Shown one piece after another: positions 16,001-27,620 of a stretch of DNA of 64,000 nt. The notes beneath the pieces are model-generated. The model was not told the origin of the DNA and did not search any database. It saw only the letters and a list, made by a program, of their open reading frames with translations. Every line of letters starts with the position of its first letter. The first letter of the stretch is position 1. A program made the translations under genes and the position numbers. Origin of the DNA: Leptodontidium sp. MPI-SDFR-AT-0119 (taxonomy: Eukaryota; Ascomycota; Leotiomycetes; Helotiales; Leptodontidiaceae); the NCBI GenBank assembly GCA_020726505.1, contig JAHLEZ010000012.1:806001-870000 (forward strand), read 5' to 3'.

Positions 16001-18560
16001 AGAGAATAATATACCCTTTATATAATAGACGAGGCAACGGGTTTTAATACGGCGAAACTATTTTAAAAAGCCCCTAGTTCGGCTACAGCTCAGGCTACCT
16101 TTAACGTATTTAAGTTGGTATAAATTAATATATACCTTAGACCTCTAGATTTCGTCGTATATAACTATAGTATTAATTTTAATTCTAAGGAGTTTCGGAG
16201 TATACTTAAATTTATAGATAGTACTTCTAAGCTAATACTTATTAAGGCACATTATTTAATTAGCAAAATTAAGCGATACTACTGCCTATTACGCCGTGCT
16301 TATGAAATTGTCACAGAAGAGTACCTTAAGTTAAGCGACGAAGACTAATTATAAATAATAATAAAAGTAGTAAATGACACAATTAGACTTAACAGGCTTA
16401 TCCTTATACTACTTGTTTTTGGCGCATACCCTAAAATAACGGAGTTAGACTCCTTAAATCCGTTAGTCGAGTAACGTGTAGTTATAATTAAGAAAGCTAT
16501 AAAGGAGGTACAGAAAATTTATATTACGCGTAAAGTTAATAATACGTTAGCTATACGAAACAGCCCCGAAACTACTTATATTTATAGTCTCTACCTTAAT
16601 AATTAAGTTCTAGTATATTAGGAGGGTAAAAGATAGATAAGACCTTACGATTTCTTAAGTATAAAGGGAGAATTATATAGAGTTAATATAAAAAATAAAA
16701 GAATACGTACGTTTTAATTGACTATAGTTCGTCTCTTTAAGATAGACACCTTTAGTGTTAAACGACAAAAAGAAAACTTATTAAAGGATATTTATAAGTA
16801 ATATCTAAGATCCCTAATTAAAAACACTATCGAAATAGTACTAAATTTACCTTGAATTACTGTCTAAATTCCATTTACGAAACACATTTTAGATTTATTA
16901 ATTATTAATGACGATTATAATACTAAAGTGTTTTTAATTAAGAAAGAAACGAGAAACTAAGAGTTATTTATTAAACTTCGCGCTAAAGGAAAGATTATAA
17001 TACTTAGATTATTATTTTAGTAGTCTTAAAGGACGGAATACGAAGTACTTATTAAAAAGGGTGTTTTTGTGCCTATTTATAAGGACGACCTTAAAGTAAG
17101 AGGCCACCGCATCTTTAAGTCAAGAATAATAAACAAGGTCAAAGGCAAGGAAACGTTAGCTCTATATAAGAAGTCAAGACTAGTAATTTAATACTTTAAC
17201 GACAAAGGCAAGAGAGAGATTTTAACTTAGTCTCCAATAATTTAATAATCTAGTCAGCAGTTACTCATATTTTTAACTACTGCCGTTAAATACTTAAATC
17301 GCCTCCGAAACTAATCCGGATCTTATCTAACTATTAGGGACATTACTTAAGCTTACGTCTAGGCAGAAATAAGGCTTCTCTAGGATATTTTTACATAGCC
17401 ACTAAAAGAGATCGCAGGAGATTTCCCTCTTAATATAATATTTATAGTAATATTACTATTATATAATATACTTAAGTCCGGAAACTATTAGTTTAATATA
17501 TACTATAAATATTATATAAAAAACCTATAAATAAAGGCGTTAACGTATAACTTATACTTACTAATTAGTACTAAGGAAAGCTATAACTTTAGAGTTATAA
17601 GAATATAAATAAATAACACCTTAATTCTAAGAGATAAGGACTTCTTAATAAAAGAGTAAAATAAGATTACTAAGGCCGGTTTTTTAATAAAGCCGATATA
17701 AGTACTACTCCTTACTAAAACTATTACGTTTAATAAGTATACTATCTCTATAGACAAGGACAGTCTCTATATGTCTTAGAAAGGTTAAGAAGTAAGGCCA
17801 AAGTTAATTAACGTAAGAAAAGAGGACTATAAGAAGGCTTATAAAGAGCAATAAGCTCGTATAGCTTACCTTATTACTATTTGTCAGCCGGAAGTAATAT
17901 TTAATCTCTCAGTTATAGCGTAATATTAAGATCTAATAAAAGACGACGTTAAGGCGTTAAACTTACACCTTAAATAGTAAATAAACAACTTAGAAAGAGG
18001 ACTTTAATACGTATTAATTAACTTATAATTTACAAAAGTCTACGTTTTTATAAACGGTTCTTTTATTAATAACAAAGACTTAAGTTTATAAATAAGTTTT
18101 ATACTAACAATTAGTGCCGAAATAGTAAGGGATACGCAATTTACCTTAATCGGTAATATTATATATATTAGCTCAACAAAATATAAGAGAGTAACTCGTG
18201 CAGTACTTATATTAAAACTATATATTATAGTAGCTAATATCGATATATTAATCTCTCTTAATACTACTATTAATATAATAACTAATAAACTTAGTATCTC
18301 ACATCTTCTTATTATTATTTACATAGATTCTTTATCCTTTTATAAGTGTATTATTAAGCTCGAGACGACGAAAGAGAAGCGCCTAATAATTAATATTATA
18401 GCTATTCGTTAATTATATAAGCGTAGAGAGCTAACGAAGGTTTAATAGATTAATAGTGCTAATAATCTTGCTAACGCTATAACGAAGAGCGCTCCGAATA
18501 AGGCTCTTCGGGATTTTATTAATACTAATATCCTTACTATTAAAATAAAAGGTTAAGTTT
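13100..18560 (+). pseudogene. Copia-X gag-pol pseudogene
   Basis: The integrase, RT and RNase H share one frame (codon starts congruent at 15788, 17051 and 18029), interrupted only by stops. In order: gag with a decayed zinc knuckle (about 14.84 kb), protease region (about 15.4 kb), integrase zinc finger and core (RLYRRFGH at 15.79 kb, then VNIAMF and YTLYIIDEATGF), and a C-terminal block ending with FGAYPKITELD (about 16.43 kb). Reverse transcriptase follows at 17.03-17.9 kb (VFVPIYKDDL, IFKSRIINKVKG, DKDFLIKE). RNase H is at 18.04-18.54 kb (VYVFINGSF, LIIIYIDSLSFYKC, NNLANAITKS). The expected catalytic GXDGS-type Asp of RNase H now reads Asn. Codon use is strongly AT-biased. Confidence 0.85.
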
Positions 18561-18827
18561 AACGGTTAATTAGAGTCAATTCGGATTAATAACGGAGGGG
18601 TTTCTTACACTCGTTGATTTTTTTATTGTTTATATATTTCCTTGTAACTCTCATTTTTGTTAATTTATTACTTGCGATTATTTTTATATTTAGTTAATTT
18701 GCGAAGTCAGAAACACACTCGATTTAGTTCTAAATACCCTCTAATTTAAAGTACTAACGGGCGGCCTTACGATAACACTCTAATAGGGACAAACTACCGG
18801 TTTCACTATAGGGGGCTACTCCTATAT

Positions 18828-18998
18828 TGTGACGATTCTAGTGCTTTAAGTGCTGACGTCACGTGTTCAGGGGCTAGTGTTTCAGCTTTGAGGATATAGG
18901 GGTCAGCTACAGCTACAACTGTCCTTCTTCTGTATCTATTGTTCTAAGTACGAAGTGTATTGTCTTGAATCTGTCTGTCTTGAAGTGCCTCCGTCACA
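18828..18998 (+). repeat. Solo LTR with perfect TATAT target duplication
   Basis: This 171-bp stretch starts TGTGACG and ends CGTCACA, a perfect 7-bp inverted terminal pair, and is flanked on both sides by TATAT (18823-18827 and 18999-19003). No internal coding sequence is attached. It is richer in GC than its surroundings, so it is either a younger arrival or escaped RIP. The parent family is not present elsewhere in the window. Confidence 0.75.
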
Positions 18999-19079
18999 TA
19001 TATAGTAGTATAAAGAAAGTGCCGCCACGAAGAACTTACCACGAAGCTAATTCGAAACAGGGCCGAATTCCCTAATTAT

Positions 19080-19560
19080 ACAAGTTTGGGAGCTCTTCCT
19101 CCTCCCCCGCGCCACTTCGGCGACTTCGGCGAAGTCTCTTAGTAGGAGGATCCTCCTTACTACTATCTCCCCTACCGCGCTTGGCGGCAGTAGAAGAGAC
19201 GGCAGTGAGGAGCCGATCTAAGACTAGCACCGTCTCTTATAATATATATAGTTAGATATATTAAGGCTTTAAAAGATACTAAAAGGAAACGGAGGGTTAA
19301 CTTATTACTTACGAGCTAGTTAGGCTAGTAATATCTCGGCGTATAGCACAAGTTTCCTCTAATAACGCTAACGAAACTTCCCTAGTAGTCTTTAGTACGC
19401 TAGTAGTGGCGATTAATAGTGCCGAATCGATTGATTCAGCGGCAGCGACGATAGTAGGCTTATCTTCTGCCTCGACGGTAGTAGTAAACCGGAGGTACTC
19501 TTCGGCTATAAACTAAGGGAGCTATTATATATTAGTAGTTATATATTCGGACTAGTTTCG
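19080..19560 (-). pseudogene. Antisense ORF-like remnant in copia-X 3' region
   Basis: Read on the minus strand, two coding-like stretches appear: one near 19.51-19.32 kb (motifs AAAESIDSALL, ALLEETCAIRRDI) and one near 19.23-19.08 kb (LDRLLTAVSSTAAKRGRG, EEEELPNL). They are separated by an AT-rich stretch that opens with GTAAGT, like an intron. The frames do not join cleanly at the best acceptor. The position, between RNase H and the 3' LTR and opposite in sense to gag-pol, matches that of the clear spliced antisense ORF in copia-Y. I do not recognise the protein. Confidence 0.35.
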
Positions 19561-19867
19561 CAAGGGATTCGGATGCCTTTTAAATAGAAATGATAAGAAA
19601 ATAAATAAGGATACTTATTAGGTTATAACGGGACTTCTTTTTTATATAGTACGCGTATTTCTTACTCTTTGGATTGTTGAAGTTGTAGTCGTGGCTTAGG
19701 ATAGTAGTATACAAACGGACGTATTAGATGTAGCATTTGCGGTAGGCGACGTCGAGAGCTCCGGTGGGAATTAGTGCTAGTACTGTTTTAGTTAACACAC
19801 CGTTTCACTACCGAACTACTACCGAAGTGTATACGTACTTTTGACTAGTTTATTTAATTTAATATAG

Positions 19868-20052
19868 TGTCGTACAGGCACGGGCTGATGCTCGGTTAGC
19901 TGTGCGCTACGCTGGATATGGTTTCTGCCACGTTATACCGCTTTCAGAAGAACAACGTGTTCCCCTGATTTCCTCATGTATTCTAGACAACAATCAACCA
20001 TTTCAATTCTCCCTACGTTGATCGCAAGGCTCTACTCCACTTCTGTACCACA
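19868..20052 (+). repeat. Copia-Y 5' LTR
   Basis: It starts TGTCGTACAGG and ends CTGTACCACA. It is identical to the 3' LTR except C versus T at LTR position 4 and G versus A near position 155. The flanking TATAG supports the boundary. Confidence 0.95.
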
Positions 20053-20065
20053 GTTATGAGCCCCG
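20053..20065 (+). promoter_or_regulatory. Primer-binding site, half initiator-Met tRNA type
   Basis: Directly after the LTR, GTTATGAGCCC (20053-20063) is the exact complement of the anticodon loop and 5' stem of eukaryotic initiator tRNA-Met (GGGCUCAUAAC). Priming from an internally cut initiator tRNA is known for Drosophila copia and yeast Ty5. The same 14-nt site occurs again at 20540-20553, after the inner LTR-like repeat. Confidence 0.75.
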
Positions 20066-20449
20066 TTAGCGCAGTGGTTAAGAGCCACACTTCCCTGCGC
20101 CTCTGTGGACTGCTTTTCATGGTTTCTTAGCCTTTTCTTTTCCGAGGGGCAGCCGGTAGCCGAACCATCGGGCTCATGATCGGGCCGGTTGATGATTGTC
20201 TGTGCCTTTTTTAGGCTAGTCCGTGTCGCGCGGGTTGGCGTGACGTTGGGGTATTTACGAATACGGGAACGGATACGGACGAACCACGGGTGCACGTGCA
20301 CTAAAATTGACCTCTTACGTCATAGGCACCTAGGGGCGCGCTACACCTACGCTACCGTCCTTAGCTCTCCTACCCTAGGTACACGTCACGAGACTGGAAC
20401 GTGATCCAAGTGTCAGAGGTTAGCTTGATTAGCTGACCTCTGGGGGGTG

Positions 20450-20539
20450 TGTCGTGCAGAGATCACGTGCTCGCTTAGGGATTAAGGTTATATACCGTAG
20501 TCTGCAGTTTGACAACTGCAGGCCTGTTTTTGTACCACA
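20450..20539 (+). repeat. Short inner LTR-like repeat of copia-Y
   Basis: It begins TGTCGTGCAGAG after the same purine context (GGGGGGTG) that precedes the 3' LTR at 27831. It ends TTGTACCACA followed by the same primer site as the 5' LTR. At 90 bp it is half the length of the true LTR, and its middle is not similar. The stretch 20053-20449 between the two starts with a primer site and ends with a polypurine tract, so it looks like a miniature LTR unit. An imperfect hairpin lies at about 20414-20442. Confidence 0.55.
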
Positions 20540-20794
20540 GTTATGAGCCCCGTGACGAAGCTATTAAGTTAGTATTCTTCCTTCTGTGCTCTGCAGATTT
20601 AGGTAGAGCTGTCAACGGAGGATTAGTAGGTGACGAACAACGTCGGAGTTTCCACTTATTAACAAGTGCAGTTCACACCGCCATTTTCCCTTTAACCTCT
20701 CTAGAAAAGGGTAAATCGAGCACCTGTACTCGATATTCTCTTCTCCTCTTCAACAAATCCATTGAACCCTCGAGAGAGTAACCCTCTCTTCGCC

Positions 20795-23700
20795 ATGGCA
20801 GACTCAACTTCAGTCTCCTCCTCTAATAATCGAACGCCGCTCAACTACGACAGGCAAACCTGGACTCCATGGTACCAAGCCTTTAAATCCTTCTGTATCT
20901 TCTACAAGGTATAGACGTCGGTTGATCCAGAATTACCGGTCGCTCCAAATATCCTCGAAAACGAGCCTCAAGCACAAACGATCGACTAAGTGAAGGCACA
21001 ATGGGACAAGGAGGCTCTCGATTTTAACTTTAGGGAGCAAGCAAAGTGGGATAGAGATTAACGAGCACCCGAACTCAAGGGACCCAAACTAAGTACAACA
21101 CCTCCTGCACCATCTAACGTTGCTATAGTTACTCCAATATATGCTGCCCTAATAAGGGAGTATGCTGTGAAACACGCACAATAGTCGGAAAAGGCTCGGG
21201 CCTATAAAGCAGCATACAAGTGGATTTAAGAGACGGTTGATCCTTCGATTTACCAGAGTACTGTTCGAGAATGTGAGATTAAGGAGGAATAGAGAGCGAA
21301 AGAGCAACCCGACAAGATGACGGACGAACCGAACGACCTACGATCTTAGACTCTGCAGATGCTCCTTAAGGTGTTAAAGAGAGATTACGCCCCTTCGGAA
21401 ACAAGTAACATCACTAAAGCTCAAGCCAAATACAAAGAGAAGCTCGAAATCGTCAAAACAGGACGGGTTAATCCCAAGGTGTGGATTCAAGAGTGGCGAT
21501 TAGCCTACTAAGATACTCTGTTATACGACATTCCGGACGTTAAGGGCCCCTTGGCGATCATCAACTTTATTAAGGCAGTGCAAGAGAAGCTCGCACCTAA
21601 ATGGGCCCGCGAACGACTATCTGAGGTCCTCAGAGACGATACTCTTGGGGTTGTTCACAAGTACACGTTACTTTAATACGTTAATTAGTTATTGGCGCTT
21701 AACGAAAAGTCTCTTACGGCTACCGGAAGAAATAAGACAGTTAGATTGTACGCTACACTTAGAGGGAGATTAGATGCTCTAGGAGTACCACTAGTACTAA
21801 GGACTCCTTCGCCAAATACCTCGCTTAATACTTGCCCTTATAAGGTGGGCTCTTACTGACACAAAGCGATCGAGTGTTATAGACTTCGATATTACTATGA
21901 CGGCTTAACCGGGGACAAACTGCGCAACTTACTGTCTACGGAGGAAATCAAAGAAACCCGAATTAAGCTTGAAAAGGAGTTTCCCGACCTTAAACGAGCA
22001 ATCGGCAAGAAAGGGTGGAGACAAGTAGCGGTGAAGGAAATTGCCAAGGGAATAACCTCCGAAAACTCCTCGTCCTCTCCGACAACCTCGGCAAAAGCCT
22101 TAGAACTACCGAAGTATCCCGGCAATGTTAATGTATATGTAATCAGTCCAGAGTTGCTTAATAAGGCTCTCGCTACCTTAGGAATCTACGCTACTATCGA
22201 TATGGATCGACACCCGCTCTTAGAGAGCACCTTGCTTAATAACGGCGCTGCCACTCATTTGGTTAATTCGGTTGTTCTATTGGAGCCTGGAACCTTTGTT
22301 AAATTAACTAACGATAATAGTGTTGAAGCCGGAACGTCGAGCCTTATGGTTAAGGGTCGAGGTACTCGTGTTTTTAAGGGTGCTCTTAATGGCCCTGATA
22401 GACCAAATACCAAAGACTTGAGGCTCTCCGACGTCGCTGTCGTCGAAGGATTTAATGTCAACATTATTTCGGAAGCTCGTTTGTTGAAGGCTGGACTTTA
22501 GTATAATGGGTTAGACTACACGTTACGCGTTAGATCAGCTGAGAAGAGTATCGTGTTAAAGCAATTAGAGCGACAGTTTAACTTAGCTTTCTTTGAATAC
22601 AAGCCTTTCAACTACTCTTCAGCTCCCGCAACAGCTCCTAACTCTCTAATTCGCCTAACTTATACCTTTTTAATATTCCCCACGCTTCAAAGGAACATCT
22701 GGCAAGGCTTTCAATCAAGTCGACGATATTTGAGACCGCGGCTAGACGACGCTAGGTTATAGCACTTACGGGCAGGGCACCTAGGGAAGGAAGCGTTGGA
22801 GAATTTAGTCAAAAATGCGCGTAACGTCGAGATCTTAGGCACTACTCAAATTGAGTGTGAAGAGTACTCTCTAACTGTCGCGCAGCAAGTCGTTAGTCGA
22901 AGACCTTCGGAGAGAACAGCTACCCGGCCTTTTTATCGCATTTCTTAGGACTTATTCGACTTCCCTGTTGGATTTAATAGGAATAGCTAGCTTTTATTAG
23001 TTAAAGACTAATACGATAGGAAATTCTATAGATAGCTCTTAAAAAACAAAGGGTTAATCGCCGTCCTAGGAGCTCTCAAACCGTTTAAGGCGTGAACGAG
23101 ACGTTAATTCGGACTCTCGATTTGCAAAATACGCCAAGATAACAATACCTCGGTTATAAGAATCAATAGATCAACCGAGTACAAAAAGTAGTATACGGAG
23201 AATAGTATTGATATTGAGGGTACCCCTTCGCATACGCACCAACCTAATGGGGGAGCTGAGCGCGCAGGCAAGGAAATCATCGAAAAGTCTATCAAGATGC
23301 GCCTTTCAGCAAACCTACCAGAGGAGCTTTAGACAGAAGTAGCCATGGCGGCAATTACTTTTTACAATATGAGTCCGGCTGCTCGGAAAGGCTTTAAGAG
23401 TTCAAATGAGATCTTCCATGCCTGGTTTAGGTAATATTTTCGGTACTACGACCCTAAGCTTATTCAAAAGCTTAACACTGATATACGACCTGACTGGAGC
23501 AATATATAGGCGTACGGTTATAGAGCCTACCCTATGATCAAGGACCGAGAGGCTCTTCAACAAAAGAGAGCATTCAAAGTCAACCCAAGAGCGCACCTTG
23601 GATACCTGGTAGGATACGTCTCGTCTAACATATACAGGGTCTAGGTACCTCAATTACAGCGTGTAATAGTGACTCGGAACGTTGCTTTTAACGAATCCCT

Positions 23701-26338
23701 CTTTTATTCGGGCTCTCTAAACGTGGAAAGAGCGGTCGGCCAGCCGCGCTTAATATTAAGAGATCTTACTGAAATACTAGAAGAAGAGGAGGGACCCCAG
23801 GACGCTGGAACTAATATAATCAATCGACTGAGCGCACTTGACATACTAGAATCAATAACAAGCACCACCTTGGAAAAGGAACAACCAAGCCAAGCAATGA
23901 GTTCTGTGGAAACTACTGAGTTTACAACATCGGGGGTGCTACAGCCTTCGCTTGAGCTTTCAACTACGGGGGTAGAGCAACTAATACTGCCCCTAGAAAA
24001 GTCAGGATCAACAGAACTCGTTAGCAAAAACTCGGGGGTGAAACAACCAAGGAAGAGTGCTAGACTTCTTACTCACGAGCACCCTAATTAGGTCTCAAAA
24101 CGAGTCGATAAATCAAGACAGTTAGTGTCTCAGAGCACAACTGGGAGAGATGTCTTACGTGGCGCACCAAACTTTAAGAGAGATATGGGAGTTAAGCGCC
24201 AATCGATACCACAAGTTGTTATATACTCTCAAGGGCTATACGACCAAGAGCGCGGTCTCAAGCGTCGGGGAGCACCTACTCAAGGTGCCGGCCCTAAGCA
24301 ATCGGAAGCTCCGCCTCAAGTAACAGAGTACAAGGAGCATCCTAATTCGTCAGACTTAGGAGAAGAATCAAGTACAAAGCAACACTTACTACTTCCGGCC
24401 CCAACTGACAACAACCTACCCAAACCTCTACGGAGGAAGAGGGTAGAAGATCGAGCAACTGGCGACGGTCGAAAGACTCGAGTTAGTAGCAAGATAACGA
24501 AACCGAATCGAAGCGTCTACACAGCAACTGTTAGAGAGCTAATTACGGAATCGTTAAACCCGTCGAGCAACCGTGAGCATTTGGAGGATTTTCTAGGGAC
24601 TTTCTGGCCTAGTCAAGAACTAGTGCGAAGAGACGGGAAAGACTTGAGCGCAGTCCACGCTATTATCTCAGCGTCTGTTCTCAAAAATGTCGAAATTCGA
24701 CAACCGGTTGATCTCCCACGAATACACTAATCCTAATTACCAAAGGACCCAATAAATTAGAGAGACCTCAAGGATTACCCTCTAAGAGAGCACTTCCGAG
24801 CCGATACAATCAAGGAAATCACTAACTTAGAGTCGCGCAACTGCTGGAGAGTCGTCAAACAAAGCTTCGCCACCAAACAACCAATACTATTGAAATGGGT
24901 ATTTCACGCCAAGGTCGATTCTTCAGGGTATTTGACTAAGTGTCGCTCGCGAGTTATTATTAGAGGGGATTTACAACCCGAAACGTCAATTCTCTTAACA
25001 TATGCGGCCACTTTGGCTGCTCGTTCTTTCAGGACCGCTATAGCAATAGCAGCTCAATTTAATTTAGAGATAATCTAATTTGACGTTATAAACGCCTTTA
25101 TTAACGCCAAACGAAGCGAATCGAGTGCTCGCGTACGTTGCTACTTACCAGACGGATTTAAACAAGACGGAATAGTAGTAGAGGTTGATTGTGCACTTTA
25201 TAGACTCAGAGACTCGCTAGCACTATAGTACGGAGACTTTACCGGAACCTTGTCAAAGTTAGGGTTAATCCCCTGCAAGGAGGAGCCTTGTATCTTCATA
25301 AACGAGCAACGCTCGGTTTTTGTCATCTTCTATGTCGACGATATTCAAGTGTTATACCACGCTTTAGCCCTTGAAGACGCTCAACTTATAATCAAGGGTT
25401 TATGTACGGCATACGAGCTCACTGGAGGTGAACTAACAGAGTGGTTTTTAGGTGTTCGCATTATTAGAAATCGTCAAGCGAAGACTATTTCTTTAGTACA
25501 CGACACCTATATCGAAAAGGTTACTCTGCGATTTGACTTAGTAAATGGAAATTGCCTAAGTACTCCACTACCACAAGTTAAGCTACTAAAGAATTAAGGG
25601 CAAGCAACCTTAGCTCAAATCAAGGAGTATCAAGAGAAGGTTAGCTCAGTGCTCTACACGGCAATTATATTGCGCGCAGACGTTGCGTTTGCAGCTTCAA
25701 GACTTTCTTACTTCTTGACTAACCCCTCTTTAAAGCACCTTGCGGCAGTTAATTAGACTATTCGTTACCTCTTCGGAACCCGATTTTTAGCGATCACCTA
25801 CAGTTACAAGCTACGCGACTCTCAGCTCATTATAGCTTCAGATGCTTCATTTGCAGACGATCTCAATACTAGGCGCTCTTCCAATAGTTATATTATAATA
25901 CTTTTTAGAGGTTTGATCTTGTAGAGAGCGGCCTTACAAGATACAGTCACTACTTCGACTACACAGGCTAAGCTTTTAGGCGTTAAGCGCACGGCTAAGG
26001 AAATCATGGCTTTGCAGCGTTTCTTTCAGGAGCTACGTCTTAAGTTAAGGGAAATTTGGAAAATCTTCTACGACAATCAGCAAACGATACGGTTAATCGT
26101 TGGGGAAAATTAGCGCATCTTTACCAAACTACGCCACGTTGATATTCAGAATATGTGGTTGCGCCAGGAGTTTCAAAAGGGCACTTTTTTAGTCGAATAT
26201 TTGCCTACGAGTTATATGCCCGCTGATGGACTTACAAAGAACCTCTCTCGACAGAAATTTGAGAATTTTGTTGCTCTTATTAACTTAGTGGATGTTCGTG
26301 CTCAACTGGAGCAACTCACTTTAAAAGCTTCGCTTTAA
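20795..26338 (+). pseudogene. Copia-Y gag-pol, one frame with about 34 in-frame stops
   Basis: The ATG at 20795 (MADSTS) opens a frame that stays in register to the TAA at 26338 (1,848 codons). By my reading it is broken by roughly 34 stops, nearly all TAA/TAG, and by no frameshift. Domains: gag (to about 21.8 kb) with a degenerate zinc knuckle, protease region (about 22.2 kb, NNGAATHLV), and integrase zinc finger (HLRAGHLG at about 22.77 kb; the second Cys of the CX2C pair reads Tyr). The integrase core carries QPNGGAERAGKE (about 23.24 kb). RT lies at 24.8-25.6 kb with FYVDDIQVL intact, and RNase H at 25.8-26.3 kb (ASDASFADD, LVEYLPTSYMPADGLTKNL). The element cannot make a full polyprotein. 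Confidence 0.92.
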
Positions 26339-26642
26339 AGCCGGCTTTTATACACGTTCTTTACTTTTCTTTTGTTACAAGGGTAGTTTAACTATAAGCT
26401 CACCCTGTGAATACATAATGTATTTTCTTATGTATTTGTTATTCTTTTGTAAATTCTCTTGCTGTTTCATTTACTTAGAGAGCAACTGAGCTCGGGGGTG
26501 AAATACACGGCATTTAGAAGACTTAATTGCTCTTAACGGTTGTTCGATTCCACGGCAAAAAGCAGCGCAAGAAAGCAGTTACAAGGGGACACTTAGTTGT
26601 TTAGAGGTTCCTAAGCCTCGCCGAACACAAAAATCGAGCAAT
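26339..26642. other. Copia-Y spacer between pol and antisense ORF
   Basis: About 300 bp with no ORF. T-rich runs at 26.36-26.47 kb could serve as 3'-end signals for the sense or antisense transcripts. Nothing else recognised. Confidence 0.4.
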
Positions 26643-27551
26643 CTATGTAATTGGAAGGCCCAAAACCTCCCGAACCAAGTCACCCAACGCACCAGCAATC
26701 ACCCTAACAAGCTCCTCAACCCGAGCAGCTTGAGCTTCCTGCTCTAGTGTGAGAGCAACTCCAGGAGGCTTATTAGCCATCAGGGCCTGGAAAGCAACAA
26801 GACCAGCACCAATGCCAGCGGCCGCAACAGCAGCTCCACCAGCTCCACCTACAGCTGCAGCAGGAGTAGCAGCCGCAGGAGTAGCAGGAGAAGCCAGAGT
26901 TGCTCCCCGAGGAGTCTCCTCACCACCCTCTGACTCTGAAGAGGTCTTAACGTAGAGAGCAGCCGTGGCTACACCTAAAGCACGACTGGCTCCACCAGTA
27001 ACAACTTGACCCTTAAGGGCCGCAAAAACTAGAGCTCTCAACCGCTTAAGCTCCTAGGGAAATCAGTAATTACACGCTAAAAAAGGAACAACCAAGGGAA
27101 TTTACCTTATCGCCCGCGTCATTTAAGAGCGCAGTACAATAGAGGAGGAAGGGGGCCTAGGCAGTAGAGGGAGCAGCCTTGCATAAGTAGCCTGACGAGC
27201 AGGCGAAACAGCGAGTACCCCGACCAACGACATCGAAGCACTCGCCGGTGCTTTTGGTTTGAAGGGCGCCATTAATGTAACCTAAGCAAACAACCGCACG
27301 CTCAGCTCCCTTGACACGAGGGGCACGGGCAGCACGAGGAGCAGCCGCGGGAGCAGCCTTGACAGCCTTAGTAGCCTTCTTAGAGGCGGTCTTCTTCTTG
27401 GCCTTGGCTTATTACAATTAGCAAGTTACACTCAGATCGGCAAATTCTTCAAATCAACAATTAACGATTAACAAACTTCAACTCAATAACTTACAGCGGC
27501 AGCAACACGCTCAGCCTTAACGGCCTTAGCAGATCGATTGGAGACACCCAT
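26643..27551 (-). pseudogene. Antisense three-exon ORF inside copia-Y, novel
   Basis: On the strand opposite gag-pol, an ATG at 27551 (MGVSNRSAKAVKAERV) opens exon 1 (27551-27495). A GTAAGT donor joins it in phase to exon 2 (27402-27106, Lys/Ala-rich then Cys-rich), and a GTAAAT donor with a CTGAT branch and CTAG acceptor joins exon 3 (27053-26643), ending TAG. The joined frame is 254 residues with one in-frame TAG in exon 2. The N-terminal third is histone-tail-like (KKKTASKKATKAVKAAP). The middle has five Cys, including CFACSSGYLC, suggesting metal binding. The C-terminal third is Ala/Gly-rich and ends with a helical segment (ARVEELVRVIAGALGDLV). I do not recognise the family. Intact splice sites and GC-rich codon use argue for real coding history. 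Confidence 0.6.
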
Positions 27552-27573
27552 TTTAAAAATGGGAGCAATTAAT

Positions 27574-27620
27574 TGGTTGATCGATTGATTGATTGTTTGT
27601 TTGGTTAGTTGATTGATTGG
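27574..27620. repeat. GATT/GTTT short tandem repeats upstream of the antisense ORF
   Basis: Imperfect GATT and GTTT units lie immediately 5' of the antisense start codon, between it and the 3' LTR. They may be part of its leader or promoter. Confidence 0.6.

Noticed and set aside
18828..18998. 3' LTR of copia-X
   Set aside because: Its sequence and ends differ from the copia-X LTR and it has its own perfect TATAT duplication; the matching LTR with CATCG is at 28479.
20067..20530. SINE insertion in the copia-Y leader, suggested by a box-A-like start and a 23-bp flanking duplication
   Set aside because: The duplication equals the LTR end plus the primer site, no B box was found, and the stretch ends in a polypurine tract and LTR-like repeat, so a mini LTR unit explains it better.
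26540..26570. GTTCGATTCC, a Pol III B-box-like sequence
   Set aside because: No T-arm pairing and no A box at a suitable distance; taken as chance.
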